Positions 25,891 to 38,400 of a stretch of DNA of 64,000 nt are shown here, piece after piece (position 1 is the first letter of the stretch; every line of letters starts with the position of its first letter). Made by a program: the position numbers and the translations under genes. Source of the stretch: Zerene cesonia (taxonomy: Eukaryota; Arthropoda; Insecta; Lepidoptera; Pieridae); the NCBI RefSeq assembly GCF_012273895.1, contig NC_052130.1:4030001-4094000 (forward strand). The letters run 5' to 3'. The notes beneath the pieces were generated by a model. The model did no database searches, was not told the origin of the DNA, and saw only the letters and a list, made by a program, of their open reading frames with translations.

Positions 25891-26271
25891 ATTCATTTTA
25901 AAAATAAATTTCCAAGTAAATATGGAGCGGATGTAACAAGGTAAAAAAACTCGATTTAAAAATCCTATTTTTTAATAAACAAACTGCAACACTTGATATC
26001 TTATCTAAAAATTAATCTGAATTAACCTTATCTATTATGCTATGTTTATTTCTTCGTATATTGTTATGTAATTCCGTATTAGCAAAATTGGGCACTCATT
26101 TCCTCTCACATTATTTGTAAAATTATTGATAGTTGTACCTTTAAGCAATGTGAATTTATACATACGTGTATATACACAAATATTTGTATTAGTAATAATT
26201 GTTAAATATTTGAGAATGATAAATATTGAGTACGATTTTTTTAAACTTATTTAATAACTTCATTCTATTTT

Positions 26272-26505
26272 ATTTGCGCCCTGCGGTTTCACCCGCGTAT
26301 ATCCGTATCCCGATACGGACATACGCGGGTGTACGGGGTACGGCGGGACATAGGAATATCGGGATAAAAAGTGGCCTATATGTTATTCCAGTTGTCCAGC
26401 TGTCTACATACCAAATTTCATTGAAATCGATTCAGTAGTTTTTGCGTGAAAGAGCAGCAAACACACACATCCTTACAAACTTTCACATTTATAATATTAG
26501 TATTT
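26272..26505 (+). repeat. retroelement tail with a fold-back insertion
   Basis: The tail runs from 'ttgcgccctgcggtttcacc' through 'gaatatcgggataaaaagt' to 'tttataatattagta', a form seen at many loci in insect genomes. Sister copies are at 30603-30800 and 48311-48512. This one has extra DNA after 'ccgtatcccg' that forms an inverted repeat with the preceding 18 bases. Confidence 0.7.
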
Positions 26506-27043
26506 TAAATAAACTTCAATTAGACCTCCACTATCCTACGTTTAGCCTGTAAAAATCATGACTAAATGTGTGTAATCTGTTTATAATATATAAATAAAAC
26601 TGGATGATTGTTCTTAGTCACGACTCCATCTATTTATTTAAAAAAAATCTGAACCACTGGCTAGTTTTCAATTACGAAACAGGCAAAGAGATAATGATCT
26701 TGAATGTGTAATATTGGAATAAAGATCAGAATTCCTATTTCTTTTCTCTTTATTGTTATACTGCAACTTATGCAATTTATGCAACTCTATATATTTAATT
26801 TTTTTTTTAACCCAAAATGACGGAATTTCAATGTAATATTAATGAAACAAGCACAATGCATTTATTAAATATATTTATGAAAAAATCAGTAAATACACAA
26901 TTGCCGCAAATTGTTTGTTAGTATGCTAACTCTTCGATGAAGAAGTCCAGTAAAAAACATTTTATATAATAACTAACATTTTAATTGGCAATATTGTCAT
27001 AAGATTATTTGGAAGCCTTTTTTTTGTTTATCTCGGTACACAG

Positions 27044-27955
27044 TTACCACAATTTTTGTGGGCAATACTCTCTATACATATCTTCCCAGAACTTCATCTG
27101 CTCTTCATCCGGAGATGTCCCGGGAGTGAGTTCCTCTCCAATGTCCAAATAATGCTTTTGTTCAGCCGTATACGGGAGCCATCGTGCCCCTAAACTATCA
27201 TCAGGCGTGGGGTTCCTTAAAGCAATTAATTTTTATAAATTAATCAACTGGGAAACAAGATTTCATTATTTACTCGAGTGATTATAATTGAAGGTCTAAA
27301 CCGGAAATATGAATGGTTTCACATACTCGTGATTATTTGTATATTCGACACGAATGTTATTCATAAAAAATATACAAATACAGTTTAAATTGCGATTGTA
27401 TTTTCGCTTTCATCGTATGGATAGATTGGCATGATTTTATTTGAAGAGTTTACTTAAAGGGCGTTAGCTAAGTAGTTAAAATAATAAAGACTGAATGGAG
27501 TATTAAATAATTTATAATTTGTCATCAAAATATAATATAACAATATTACTTAAAATAAACGACCATCAAATCTCCAACTTTATGCCCATAATCAATCTCA
27601 CATTGGGGTGAAAAGGAATTGTAATATATCAACTACTCACCCATATTTTGCAAAGTTCGTCCACAATTTGGTAACTTGTTCGATCATTTTGTAGGTGTTG
27701 GAATTCATGTCAACTTCTGGTAGGCTAATTGAGGCAGGAAATAGATAAAATAAATCATCAACGTGCGATACAGGAGTTCTGTGAGCATATATGAAACTGC
27801 ACCCCACACTATGGGCAAAAACGTTTCTTTCAGATTTACATGAAAATTTGTAAAAGTAACTTTTGTTTTTACTTCTTTTAGCGTATATTGCTTGCCAACT
27901 TAGGGCGCCGTGTATAAAATAATCCATACTCAAGAATTTCAGTAATTCATCAAAA
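27044..27955 (-). CDS. carboxylesterase 5 of the array, 3' part only
   Basis: Exon 3 is 27215-27044 (172 bp, ending CPQKLW) and the last 315 bp of exon 2 are 27955-27641. The visible part holds the catalytic His in PVSHVDDLFYLF and ends in FAKYG at the splice site. Exon 1, the promoter and most of exon 2 fall in the gap 27956-28955. The visible frame is open. Sequence is closest to esterase 6 (FAHSVGCSF, LFPASISLPEV). Confidence 0.85.
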
Positions 27956-28955
27956 NNNNNNNNNNNNNNNNNNNNNNNNNNNNNNNNNNNNNNNNNNNNN
28001 NNNNNNNNNNNNNNNNNNNNNNNNNNNNNNNNNNNNNNNNNNNNNNNNNNNNNNNNNNNNNNNNNNNNNNNNNNNNNNNNNNNNNNNNNNNNNNNNNNNN
28101 NNNNNNNNNNNNNNNNNNNNNNNNNNNNNNNNNNNNNNNNNNNNNNNNNNNNNNNNNNNNNNNNNNNNNNNNNNNNNNNNNNNNNNNNNNNNNNNNNNNN
28201 NNNNNNNNNNNNNNNNNNNNNNNNNNNNNNNNNNNNNNNNNNNNNNNNNNNNNNNNNNNNNNNNNNNNNNNNNNNNNNNNNNNNNNNNNNNNNNNNNNNN
28301 NNNNNNNNNNNNNNNNNNNNNNNNNNNNNNNNNNNNNNNNNNNNNNNNNNNNNNNNNNNNNNNNNNNNNNNNNNNNNNNNNNNNNNNNNNNNNNNNNNNN
28401 NNNNNNNNNNNNNNNNNNNNNNNNNNNNNNNNNNNNNNNNNNNNNNNNNNNNNNNNNNNNNNNNNNNNNNNNNNNNNNNNNNNNNNNNNNNNNNNNNNNN
28501 NNNNNNNNNNNNNNNNNNNNNNNNNNNNNNNNNNNNNNNNNNNNNNNNNNNNNNNNNNNNNNNNNNNNNNNNNNNNNNNNNNNNNNNNNNNNNNNNNNNN
28601 NNNNNNNNNNNNNNNNNNNNNNNNNNNNNNNNNNNNNNNNNNNNNNNNNNNNNNNNNNNNNNNNNNNNNNNNNNNNNNNNNNNNNNNNNNNNNNNNNNNN
28701 NNNNNNNNNNNNNNNNNNNNNNNNNNNNNNNNNNNNNNNNNNNNNNNNNNNNNNNNNNNNNNNNNNNNNNNNNNNNNNNNNNNNNNNNNNNNNNNNNNNN
28801 NNNNNNNNNNNNNNNNNNNNNNNNNNNNNNNNNNNNNNNNNNNNNNNNNNNNNNNNNNNNNNNNNNNNNNNNNNNNNNNNNNNNNNNNNNNNNNNNNNNN
28901 NNNNNNNNNNNNNNNNNNNNNNNNNNNNNNNNNNNNNNNNNNNNNNNNNNNNNNN
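27956..28955. other. assembly gap 2 (1000 N) hiding the 5' part of esterase 5
   Basis: The right flank matches the outer promoter block of esterase 4 at about 24640 and the left flank lies in exon 2, so the gap should hold most of exon 2, intron 1, exon 1 and the core promoter. Comparing the distance between exon-3 stops with the 4-to-5 unit predicts about 2.6 kb, far more than the 1000 N shown. Confidence 0.85.
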
Positions 28956-29656
28956 AAAAATGACAATAACGGTTATGATATTGTCATCCTAGAACGTCGT
29001 CTGACATTATATTACTCCCAAGCCCTTTCTGCTGACTCTTTTTCAAACATAGCAAATTCAGCCGCTAATAGAACTTCACCATGGAAATCTACTATTTGGC
29101 ATAGCATTAACTACTACGTTTTATTTTCGGATTTTACTCTTTAATTTTCGGATTCCTAGTGAATGATTAGTCGTTCTATTTTTTTTAATATCACCTTGTT
29201 TCAAGAAGGTTAAAAGTATGCTAAATAAAGAAGGTCAAAAGAAAGTTAAAAGTAAAGTATTATTTCGAATAGGATGATGAAAGGGCAAAGACATAAGAAA
29301 TCATAATATATGCAGTGGGCATATAATTCATGACGAGCTTTTTGATATGAAATGTTTTCTCAAAACAACTTAACCGCTATTTACCTAAGTGGAGGCACAG
29401 ATAGCTAAATTTAAACAATTTTTTTGTGTAGTTCCAGTAAATTACAGGCAAGTGCGGGTTTTTTTTTTAATTAACCTAATAAATAATAACGTAAAACCAT
29501 TCATTCATTATTTTTTAATTATTGACAGCTGAATTTTATCATATTAAGAAATAAAACCAGTTTGTTACGCAATACGTACGTTTAAAAGACTTAGATTTAT
29601 AAACATATTTAAACTGAAGAATAATAATATGTACATAAAAATTATATACACATTTT

Positions 29657-30215
29657 GTTATGTCATAGTGGGCAACTGATCTGGTGGTTCGCCTGACGGT
29701 AAGCGATCACCACCGCCCATTAAACATTCGCAGAGTTAGTGCCTCTGCGAACGTGCCGCCCGCTTTTAAGGAGTAAAGGAAAAGGAAAGGATTGACGATT
29801 GGAAAGAAGGAATGGACTGGGACGGGTGAGGAAAAGGAAATGGGCCTCCGGGTCACCCAGTCACCGTACGAAAAAAAGTGACATGCGACTATTTCACGCC
29901 GGTTTTCTGTGGGGGTGTGGTGCTGTGGTGCTTACCCGGTTCGAGCAGGCCCAATTCGTGCCGAAGCGTGCTCGACTCCCACAATAAAGATATGAAATTA
30001 TACTCTATATAGCAAAAAAATAATTTATTCAAACCTTTAATAAATTTTCATGGTACAAACTTTCATCCCCTATTGGGGGTACATCCCTTGGGGGTACAAC
30101 TTATCAAAATCTTTATTTTTGAGGGAATGCCTACAACATAATATATCTGCATGCCAAATTTCAAATTCTTTCCAGTGTTTTGGGTCAGCCACCGTTGAGC
30201 TATATAAATTTAGAT
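29657..30215 (+). repeat. family A plus family D repeats (third copy of the pair)
   Basis: Family A at 29657-29985 and D at about 30045-30215, in the same order and relative place as at 19307 and 25340. Confidence 0.7.
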
Positions 30216-30602
30216 TCATTTTAAACATAAATTTCCAAGGAAATATGGAGCGGATGTAACAAGGTATAAAAACTCGATTTTAAAATCCTATTTTTTAATA
30301 AACAAACTGCAACACTTGATATCTTATCTAAAAATTAATCTGAATTAACCTTATCTATTATGCTATGTTTATTTCTTCGTATATTGTTATGTAATTCCGT
30401 ATTAACAAAATTGGGCACTCATTTCCTCTCACATTATTTGTAAACTTATTGATAGTTGTACCTTTAAGCAATGTGAATTTATACATACGTGTATGTACAC
30501 AAATATTTGTATTAGTAATAGTTGTTAAATATTTGAGAATGATAAATACTGAGTACGATTTTTTTAAACTTATTTAATAACTTCATTCTATTTTATTTTA
30601 AA

Positions 30603-30800
30603 CTAGTTGCGCCCTGCGGTTTCACCCGCGTATGTCCGTATCCCGTAGGAATATCGGGATAAAAAGTGGCCTATATGTTATTCCAGTTGTCCAGCTGTCT
30701 ACGTACCAAATTTCATTGCAATCGATTCTGTAGTTTTTGCGTGAAAGAGCAACAAACACACACACACACATCCTTACAAACTTTCACATTCATAATATTA
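30603..30800 (+). repeat. retroelement tail, copy without fold-back
   Basis: Same tail as at 26272 but reading directly 'ccgtatcccgtaggaatatc', with an added (CA)n run near 30757. It gives the ancestral state for the fold-back change in the sister copy. Confidence 0.7.
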
Positions 30801-31289
30801 GTACTTTAAATAAACTTCAATTAGACCTCCACTGTCCTACGTTAAGCCTGTAAAAATCATGACTAAATGTGTGTAATCTGTTTATAATATATAAATAAAA
30901 CTGGATGATTGTTCTTTGTCACGACTCCATCTATTTATTTAAAAAAAATCTGAACCACTGGCTGGTTTTCAATTACGAAACAGGCAAAGAGATAATGATC
31001 TTGAATGTGTAATATTGGAATAAAGATCAGAATTCTATATATTTAATTTTTTTTAACCCAAAATGACGGAATTTCAATGTAATATTAATGAAACAAGCAC
31101 AATGCATTTATTAAATATATTTATGAAAAAATCAGTAAATACACAATTGCCGCAAATTGTTTGTTAGTATGCTAACTCTTCGATGAAGAAGTCCAGTAAA
31201 AAACATTTTATATAATAACTAACATTTTAATTGGCAATATTGTCATAAGATTATTTGGAAGCCTTTTTTTTGTTTATCTCGGTACACAG

Positions 31290-34002
31290 TTACCACAATT
31301 TTTGTGGGCAATACTCTCTATACATATCTTCCCAGAACTTCATCTGCTCTTCATCCGGAGATGTCCCGGGAGTGAGTTCCTCTCCAATGTCCAAATAATG
31401 CTTTTGTTCAGCTGTATACGGGAGCCATCGTGCCCCTAAACTATCATCGGGCGTGGGGTTCCTTAAATACAATTAATTTTTATAAATTAATCAATGTGAA
31501 AACAAGTTTTTCATTATTTACTCGAGTGATTATAGTTGAAGGTCTAAATCGGAAATATCAATGGTCTCACATACTCATGATTATTTGTGTACGAATGTTA
31601 TTCATAAAAAATATACAAATACAGTTTAAATTGCGATTGTATTTTCGCTTTTATCGTATGGATAGATTGGCGTGATTTTATTTGAAGAGTTTACTTAATT
31701 AAAGGGCGTTAGCTAAGTAGTTAAAATAATAAAGACTGAATGGAGTATTAAATAATTTAATATTTGTCTTACAGTGTCATATAAAATATAATATACTCCA
31801 AGCGCAAAACAATATTACTTAAAATAAACGACAATCAAATCTACAACTTTATGCCTATAATCAATCTCAAGCCTGAAAAGGAATTGTAATATATCAACTA
31901 CTCACCCATATTTTGCAAAGTTCGTCCACAATTTGGTAACTTGTTCGATCATTTTGTAGGTGTTGGAATTCATATCAACTTCTGGTAGGCTAATTGAGGC
32001 AGGAAATAGATAAAATAAATCATCAACGTGCGATACAGGAGTTCTGTGAGCATATATGAAACTGCACCCCACACTATGGGCAAAAACGTTTCTTTCAGAT
32101 TTACATGAAAATTTGTATAAGTAACTTTTGTTTTTACTTCTCTTAGCGCATATTGCTTGCCAACTTAGGGCGCCGTGTATAAAATAATCCATACTCAAGA
32201 ATTTCAGTAATTCATCAAAATTACATTCCTTGTTCACAAATTGATCTTTTGAATAATATTTCTTAATCTTTTTGCCAAGGGACATCTGCTCAATAACGGG
32301 AACATGGTTCATTACGTCGTGGGGCACAAAGAATTGTGCAAAGTGGCTGGCTTGTTTAAACACCTCATCTACATGAGAACCTAACGCAAAATATACGAAG
32401 CCCTCATCCTCTGTGTATCCATTTATTATTTCTACATCTTCATGAATGCAATTACCATTTCGCATAAGGTCAAAGAAATCTCCTTCAATGAAACATTCGT
32501 GACCCTCNNNNNNNNNNNNNNNNNNNNNNNNNNNNNNNNNNNNNNNNNNNNNNNNNNNNNNNNNNNNNNNNNNNNNNNNNNNNNNNNNNNNNNNNNNNNN
32601 NNNNNNNNNNNNNNNNNNNNNNNNNNNNNNNNNNNNNNNNNNNNNNNNNNNNNNNNNNNNNNNNNNNNNNNNNNNNNNNNNNNNNNNNNNNNNNNNNNNN
32701 NNNNNNNNNNNNNNNNNNNNNNNNNNNNNNNNNNNNNNNNNNNNNNNNNNNNNNNNNNNNNNNNNNNNNNNNNNNNNNNNNNNNNNNNNNNNNNNNNNNN
32801 NNNNNNNNNNNNNNNNNNNNNNNNNNNNNNNNNNNNNNNNNNNNNNNNNNNNNNNNNNNNNNNNNNNNNNNNNNNNNNNNNNNNNNNNNNNNNNNNNNNN
32901 NNNNNNNNNNNNNNNNNNNNNNNNNNNNNNNNNNNNNNNNNNNNNNNNNNNNNNNNNNNNNNNNNNNNNNNNNNNNNNNNNNNNNNNNNNNNNNNNNNNN
33001 NNNNNNNNNNNNNNNNNNNNNNNNNNNNNNNNNNNNNNNNNNNNNNNNNNNNNNNNNNNNNNNNNNNNNNNNNNNNNNNNNNNNNNNNNNNNNNNNNNNN
33101 NNNNNNNNNNNNNNNNNNNNNNNNNNNNNNNNNNNNNNNNNNNNNNNNNNNNNNNNNNNNNNNNNNNNNNNNNNNNNNNNNNNNNNNNNNNNNNNNNNNN
33201 NNNNNNNNNNNNNNNNNNNNNNNNNNNNNNNNNNNNNNNNNNNNNNNNNNNNNNNNNNNNNNNNNNNNNNNNNNNNNNNNNNNNNNNNNNNNNNNNNNNN
33301 NNNNNNNNNNNNNNNNNNNNNNNNNNNNNNNNNNNNNNNNNNNNNNNNNNNNNNNNNNNNNNNNNNNNNNNNNNNNNNNNNNNNNNNNNNNNNNNNNNNN
33401 NNNNNNNNNNNNNNNNNNNNNNNNNNNNNNNNNNNNNNNNNNNNNNNNNNNNNNNNNNNNNNNNNNNNNNNNNNNNNNNNNNNNNNNNNNNNNNNNNNNN
33501 NNNNNNNAATCTTTGTGACCTCAGTCTTAACTCATATTGCAACCCAAGTTTTTATAGGCGATTAACATTTATTCACGTCACATATTGTGTCACTGTCTAT
33601 ATTTGTAATAATATCCAAAGACCATCATTAAGTTGTTAAGAATCGCTAATTGACAAAAGTTATTTATCATAAGTGGACTGTGCATGAAAAAAATATGTTA
33701 AATTTAATATGCCGATAAAAAAATTGTGACGTGTTACAATGACAAAAATTTTGTATTTGCGTTGTATATGTCAACATGTACAAGTTATGTTTAATATTCT
33801 TAAAAAAACATTCTCATCGCAGACCTGTGTAATATTTTGGAATCGTTGTTTAAAACTAAAATAGGTACCTTACCTTAAATCTCAAATCGCCAACAGGGGG
33901 CTCAGCGTACGGAACACCTTTGAAACTAAAATAGGGCTTCCCGTAAACATTATCCACTTTACTTCCCTCCAACACCCCTTCGTTGACTTTAATTCTCACC
34001 AT
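31290..34002 (-). CDS. carboxylesterase 6 of the array, interrupted by a gap
   Basis: Exon 1 is 34002-33874 (129 bp, MVRIKV start), the 3' part of exon 2 is 32507-31906, and exon 3 is 31461-31290. Glu (TEDEG) and His (SHVDDL) are visible; the Ser elbow lies in the gap 32508-33507. Sequence follows gene 7 closely, including the extra residues in RNGNCIHEDVEI. The upstream frame is open to an ATG at 34134, but that N-terminus differs from the other copies because the 5' flank has been rearranged. The visible coding parts are intact. Confidence 0.85.
32508..33507. other. assembly gap 3 (1000 N) in esterase 6
   Basis: Exactly 1000 N. By comparison with esterase 7 exon 2 (about 740 bp missing) and the intron 1 of esterase 4 (about 700 bp), about 1.4 kb is expected. 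Confidence 0.85.
33508..33575 (-). mobile_element. remnant of the decayed mobile-element ORF in intron 1 of esterase 6
   Basis: The minus strand reads the same AYK..LGLQYE piece as in esterase 4 intron 1 (23810-23865), with one base lost in the A run. It shows that the element was inserted before genes 4 and 6 separated. Confidence 0.55.
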
Positions 34003-35408
34003 TGTTGATTTAAACCATGCTATCGTACGTACTAAAGAGCGCAAGAAAAGTGAAAATATTATTAATTCATATGTTGACAGTTCTATAATAGAACCAGAAA
34101 AACTAACACATGTTGAAAAAGTCTCTTTCTTCATTTACCGTGCCTTTGATCGATTTGGGCTGTATTAACAGTAACATCCGAAAGTAGGTTCTAGTGGCTG
34201 TTATATTATTTGTAATCCATGTTTATTAAGGAATTCCATTAATGATTTGCTTTTTAATTTTTCATTTCCGGATCGTTAGTCATTGTTATTTTTCTAAATG
34301 TCACTTTGTTGCAAGAAGCTTAAAAGATTACTGTCAATTATTATTTCGAATTGGAAATATCCTTTAAAATTAGGATATAAAAGAGGGCAAAGGCACAAAA
34401 TATAAAAAGGGGTTGACCTTGTTATGACACATAAATCATCATACATACAGTGGGCATATAAAATACTATAAGATTTTTTTTTCTCAACAAAATTGTACAA
34501 CCGTTATTTACCGGAGCCACAGATTATAAACAGTACTATGTAAACAAAAATTTACATGTTTTCTGTAGTTCCAATTTTATTACCATATTAAATAAAAGAA
34601 AAAAAAACCTTAAATATGGACAGCTGAAGTATTTTTTATACCAAAAAAATCAAAACAGTTAATTATGCAATATGTTTAAAAGACCATATTCTTGTATTAT
34701 GAGATTAAAAGACATATTTTAACTGATGATAAACAAAATGTAAATATAAATTTGAGCTAAGAAATAATACTCTAGCCAGTAAACAAGGAAGATCAGAAAA
34801 TTTTATATGAAAAATTCGTATATGGATAGTTAGCTTATTAAAGTAATGTTTCCAAGGAAATATTGAGCCAATGAAAGAAAGTATAAAAACTCGATTTAAA
34901 AGTACTTTTTTTTTAATAAACCAGCTGCAACACATGATATCTTATCCAAAATCTTAAACAGAATTAGCCTTATCTATTATACTACGTTAAATACTTCGTA
35001 TATTGTTATGTAATTACGTATAAGTCAAACTCAAAATTGTGGTCACTCATATCCTCTCGCATTATTTGTAAAATTGTTTAAAGTTTTCACGCGTTAACCA
35101 CTATGCCAAAGAGGCGGTCCAAACCGGGTTATTGTTATTTAAGCAACCCTATTTATTTTAATTTTCTAATGACCCAAAATTCGGAACTTTTCGAATAAAT
35201 GAAATAAGCACAATGTATCTACTTAATATATTTATGACAAACTCAGTAAATTCACTATTACAACAAATTGTCTGTTTGTATGTTAACTCTTCGATCAAGA
35301 AGTCCAGTGAAAAACATAATATGCAACTATGTTTAATATTCCTTTTTTAATTGGTAATATTTTCATAAAATTGATTGTAAACAATTTTTTGTTTATCTCG
35401 GTACACAG
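34003..35408. other. intergenic stretch between esterases 6 and 7
   Basis: No gene. It shares words with the other upstream flanks (for example 'tgcaacacatgatatcttat' near 34926) but lacks the A and D repeats of those blocks. Confidence 0.5.
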
Positions 35409-38400
35409 TTACCACAATTTTTGCGGGCAATACTCTCTATACATCTCTTCCCAGAACTTTATCTGCTCTTCATCCGGAGATGTACCGGGAATGAGTTCCT
35501 CTCCAATGTCCAAATAGTGCTTTTGTTCAGCCGTATACGGGAGCCATCGGGCTCCTAAACTATCATCAGGCGTGGGGTTCCTTAAATACACATTTATATA
35601 AATTAGTCAATTCATAAACAAGGGTTTTGCTACTAAATAATTATAAAAATAAATAATACATTTCTTTAATTCAGAACACGCTTCCCATATTTTACAATGG
35701 TTTTATTGTGGGAGTCGAGCACGCTTCGGCACGAATTGGGCTAGCTCGCACCGGGGAAGTAGTGTGAAATAGTGGCACGCCACTGTGTTTCGTACGGTGA
35801 GTGGGGGAGCCGGAGGCCCGTTTCCTTTTCCTCACCCGTCCCAGTCCATTCCTTCTTTCCAGTCGTTAATCCATTCCTTTTCCCTTACCCCAAAAAAAAC
35901 GGGCAGTGCATTCGCAGAGGTCCTACCATTGCGAATGTTCATGGGCGGTGGCTATCGCTTACCATCAGGCGAACCACCAGCTCAGTTGCCCGCTATGACA
36001 TAAAAAAAAAAAATCAAGTGTAGCAATTAGTATCCATAAAAACACATTATATTATTCAAGCCACAATTGATATCCAAGCTTTAAATGAACTGCTCGTCAT
36101 AATTCAATAATAGTTAACTCTGGGCATAAATGATGCAATTCTATATAGTCTCTGAATGGCATTATCATTGGCAAGGAGTTCTCCCTAAATCGGAAATTTG
36201 AATGGTTTCACATATTTATGATTATTCATTTATTTGACACGAATACTATTCTTAAAAAATATGAATACAATTTGCGATTGCGACCGATTGCATTTTCGTT
36301 TAATTAATATGTCAGCGTATTTCATCGGATTGGCGTGATTTTATTTGAAGATTTTACACAAAAGGTAAGTAGAAAAAAAAGTAATAAAGACCGAATGAAG
36401 CATTAAATATTTTCAATTTTGTCATATAATGTGGTATTTAAATGTAGTATTAATATATGTACCTATTGATGTAATGGCTTTTAAGAACGAGACATCATCA
36501 TCAACAGCCCACATATGTTCCCACTGCTGGGACACAGGCCTCCTATGAGGGTTCAGGCCATAATCTACCACGCTGGCCAAGTGCGGGTTGGCAGATGTCA
36601 CATGTCGTCGAACTTTTGATTCTTTGACATGCCGGTTTCCTCACGATGTTTTCCTTCACCGTTTTAAGCAGTGGTGATATTATCCCCATGCGCAGATAAA
36701 TTGAAAAATCAATTTATTTCCTGCACGCTCGCCCGGTCTCGAACCCCGACCGTTCAATTTTGAAGTCCGAGGTTCTCACCACTGAGCCACCACTGCTTTT
36801 TTTTTGAACGAGACATAATAGCTATTATTATATTAATAGACATTATGTACTTCAAGCGAAGGACAATATTAATGAATATTTATTTAAAATGAACGTCGAT
36901 TAAACCTCCAGCTTCTTTCCTACGTTAAGTCTATAATCAATCTCACATTGGACTGAAAGGGAATTATAATATATTAACTACTCACCCGTATTTTGCAAAG
37001 TTCGTCCACAATTTGGTAACTTGTTCGATCATTTTGTATGTGTTGGAATTCATATCAACTTCTGGTAGGCTAATTGAAGCAGGAAATAGATAAAATAAAT
37101 CATCAACGTGCGATACGGGAGTTCTGTGAGCATATATGAAACTGCACCCCGCATTATGAGCAAAAATGTTTCTTTCAGATTTACATGAAAATTTGTATAA
37201 ATAACATTTATTTTTGTTTCTCTTAGCGCATAATGCTTGCCAACTTAAGGCGCCGTGTATAAAATAATCCATACTCAAGAATTTCAGTAATTCATCAAAA
37301 TTACATTCCTTGTTCACAAATTGATCTTTTGAATAATATTTCTTAATCTTTGTGCCAAGGGACATCTGCTCAATAACGGGAACATGGTTCATTATGTCGT
37401 GGGGCACAAAGAATTGTGCAAAGTGGCTGGCTTGTTTAAAAACCTCATCTACAGGAGAGCCCAGTGCAAAATATAAGAAGCCCTCATCCTCTGTGTATCC
37501 ATTCATTATTTCTACATCTTCATGAATGCAATTACCATTTCGCATAAGATCAAAGAAATCTCCTTCAATGAAACATTCGTGACCCTCAAATTTTTTTTCT
37601 GAAACTATCCCATAGCAAACATGTGGGAATAATTTAGCCCTTTCTGTGAATGTGATTTGAACTTTTTTATTCACCAGGTTAATGGCTGGTTGGTTTTTGA
37701 AAAATTCAAATATCTCCTTATCATTCTTGCATTCACATCCTAATTCTCTAGCAAGTAGGATAGCCCTATCACGTGCTCCATATGTTTGTGCCCATGGACA
37801 AAGTGATGTTCCACTTTGCATTATGGCTCTTTTGAAAAGTCCTTTACTCATCGGCGAAACTAAGTGTGCCGATACACTGGCTGCTCCAGCACTTTCGCCA
37901 AAAATAGTTACTTTATCAGAATCGCCTCCAAAGTTCCTTATGTTATTCTGAACCCACCTGAGTGCAGCAACTTGGTCTTTCATTCCCGCGTTCCCAGGAA
38001 TATCTTCAGTGTCAAGGCAAAGGAATCCAAGTATATCCAGACGATAATTTATCGTCACCAGAATGACATTATGCTTTATCAGAAATTCGGGTCCATATCG
38101 TTCGGAATTTCCACTGCCGCAAAAAAACCCACCACCGTGAATGAATACCATGACGGGAAGTGGATTCTCCGGTTCAATATTAGGAGTGTATACATTTAGA
38201 TATAAGCAGTCTTCTTTACCTATGAATTCTGTAGATTGTGTAAATATAACATCGTATTGACAGCTTTCAGGGCCGTGCTCTTTTGCCTGACGAACTCCAG
38301 TCCATGGCGATTTAGGTTTTGGCGCCTTGAAAAAAAAATATACAGCTTTAACTACTAGTAGGATCAGCTCCTATACATACGAAGAGTTGAATAATAGGTA

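Larger units (their letters stand above)
24741..27043. other. duplicated intergenic block between esterases 4 and 5
   Basis: No gene. Nearly identical in order and wording to 29057-31289. It contains the A and D repeats (25340-25668, 25730-25890) and a retroelement tail (26272-26505), listed separately. Confidence 0.65.
28956..31289. other. duplicated intergenic block between esterases 5 and 6
   Basis: No gene. It begins in the conserved outer flank of esterase 5 (GTCATCCTAGAACGTCGTC, CCCAAGCCCTTTC) and then repeats the 24741-27043 block almost word for word, with a small deletion near 31035. Confidence 0.65.

Noticed and set aside
21314..33542. Very long ORFs spanning the N gaps
   Set aside because: They consist mainly of N translated as X; only the flanking esterase exons are real.
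36720..36800. tRNA gene suggested by A- and B-box motifs
   Set aside because: No acceptor stem or cloverleaf is evident, and the sequence continues into a SINE body and tail; two further copies share it.
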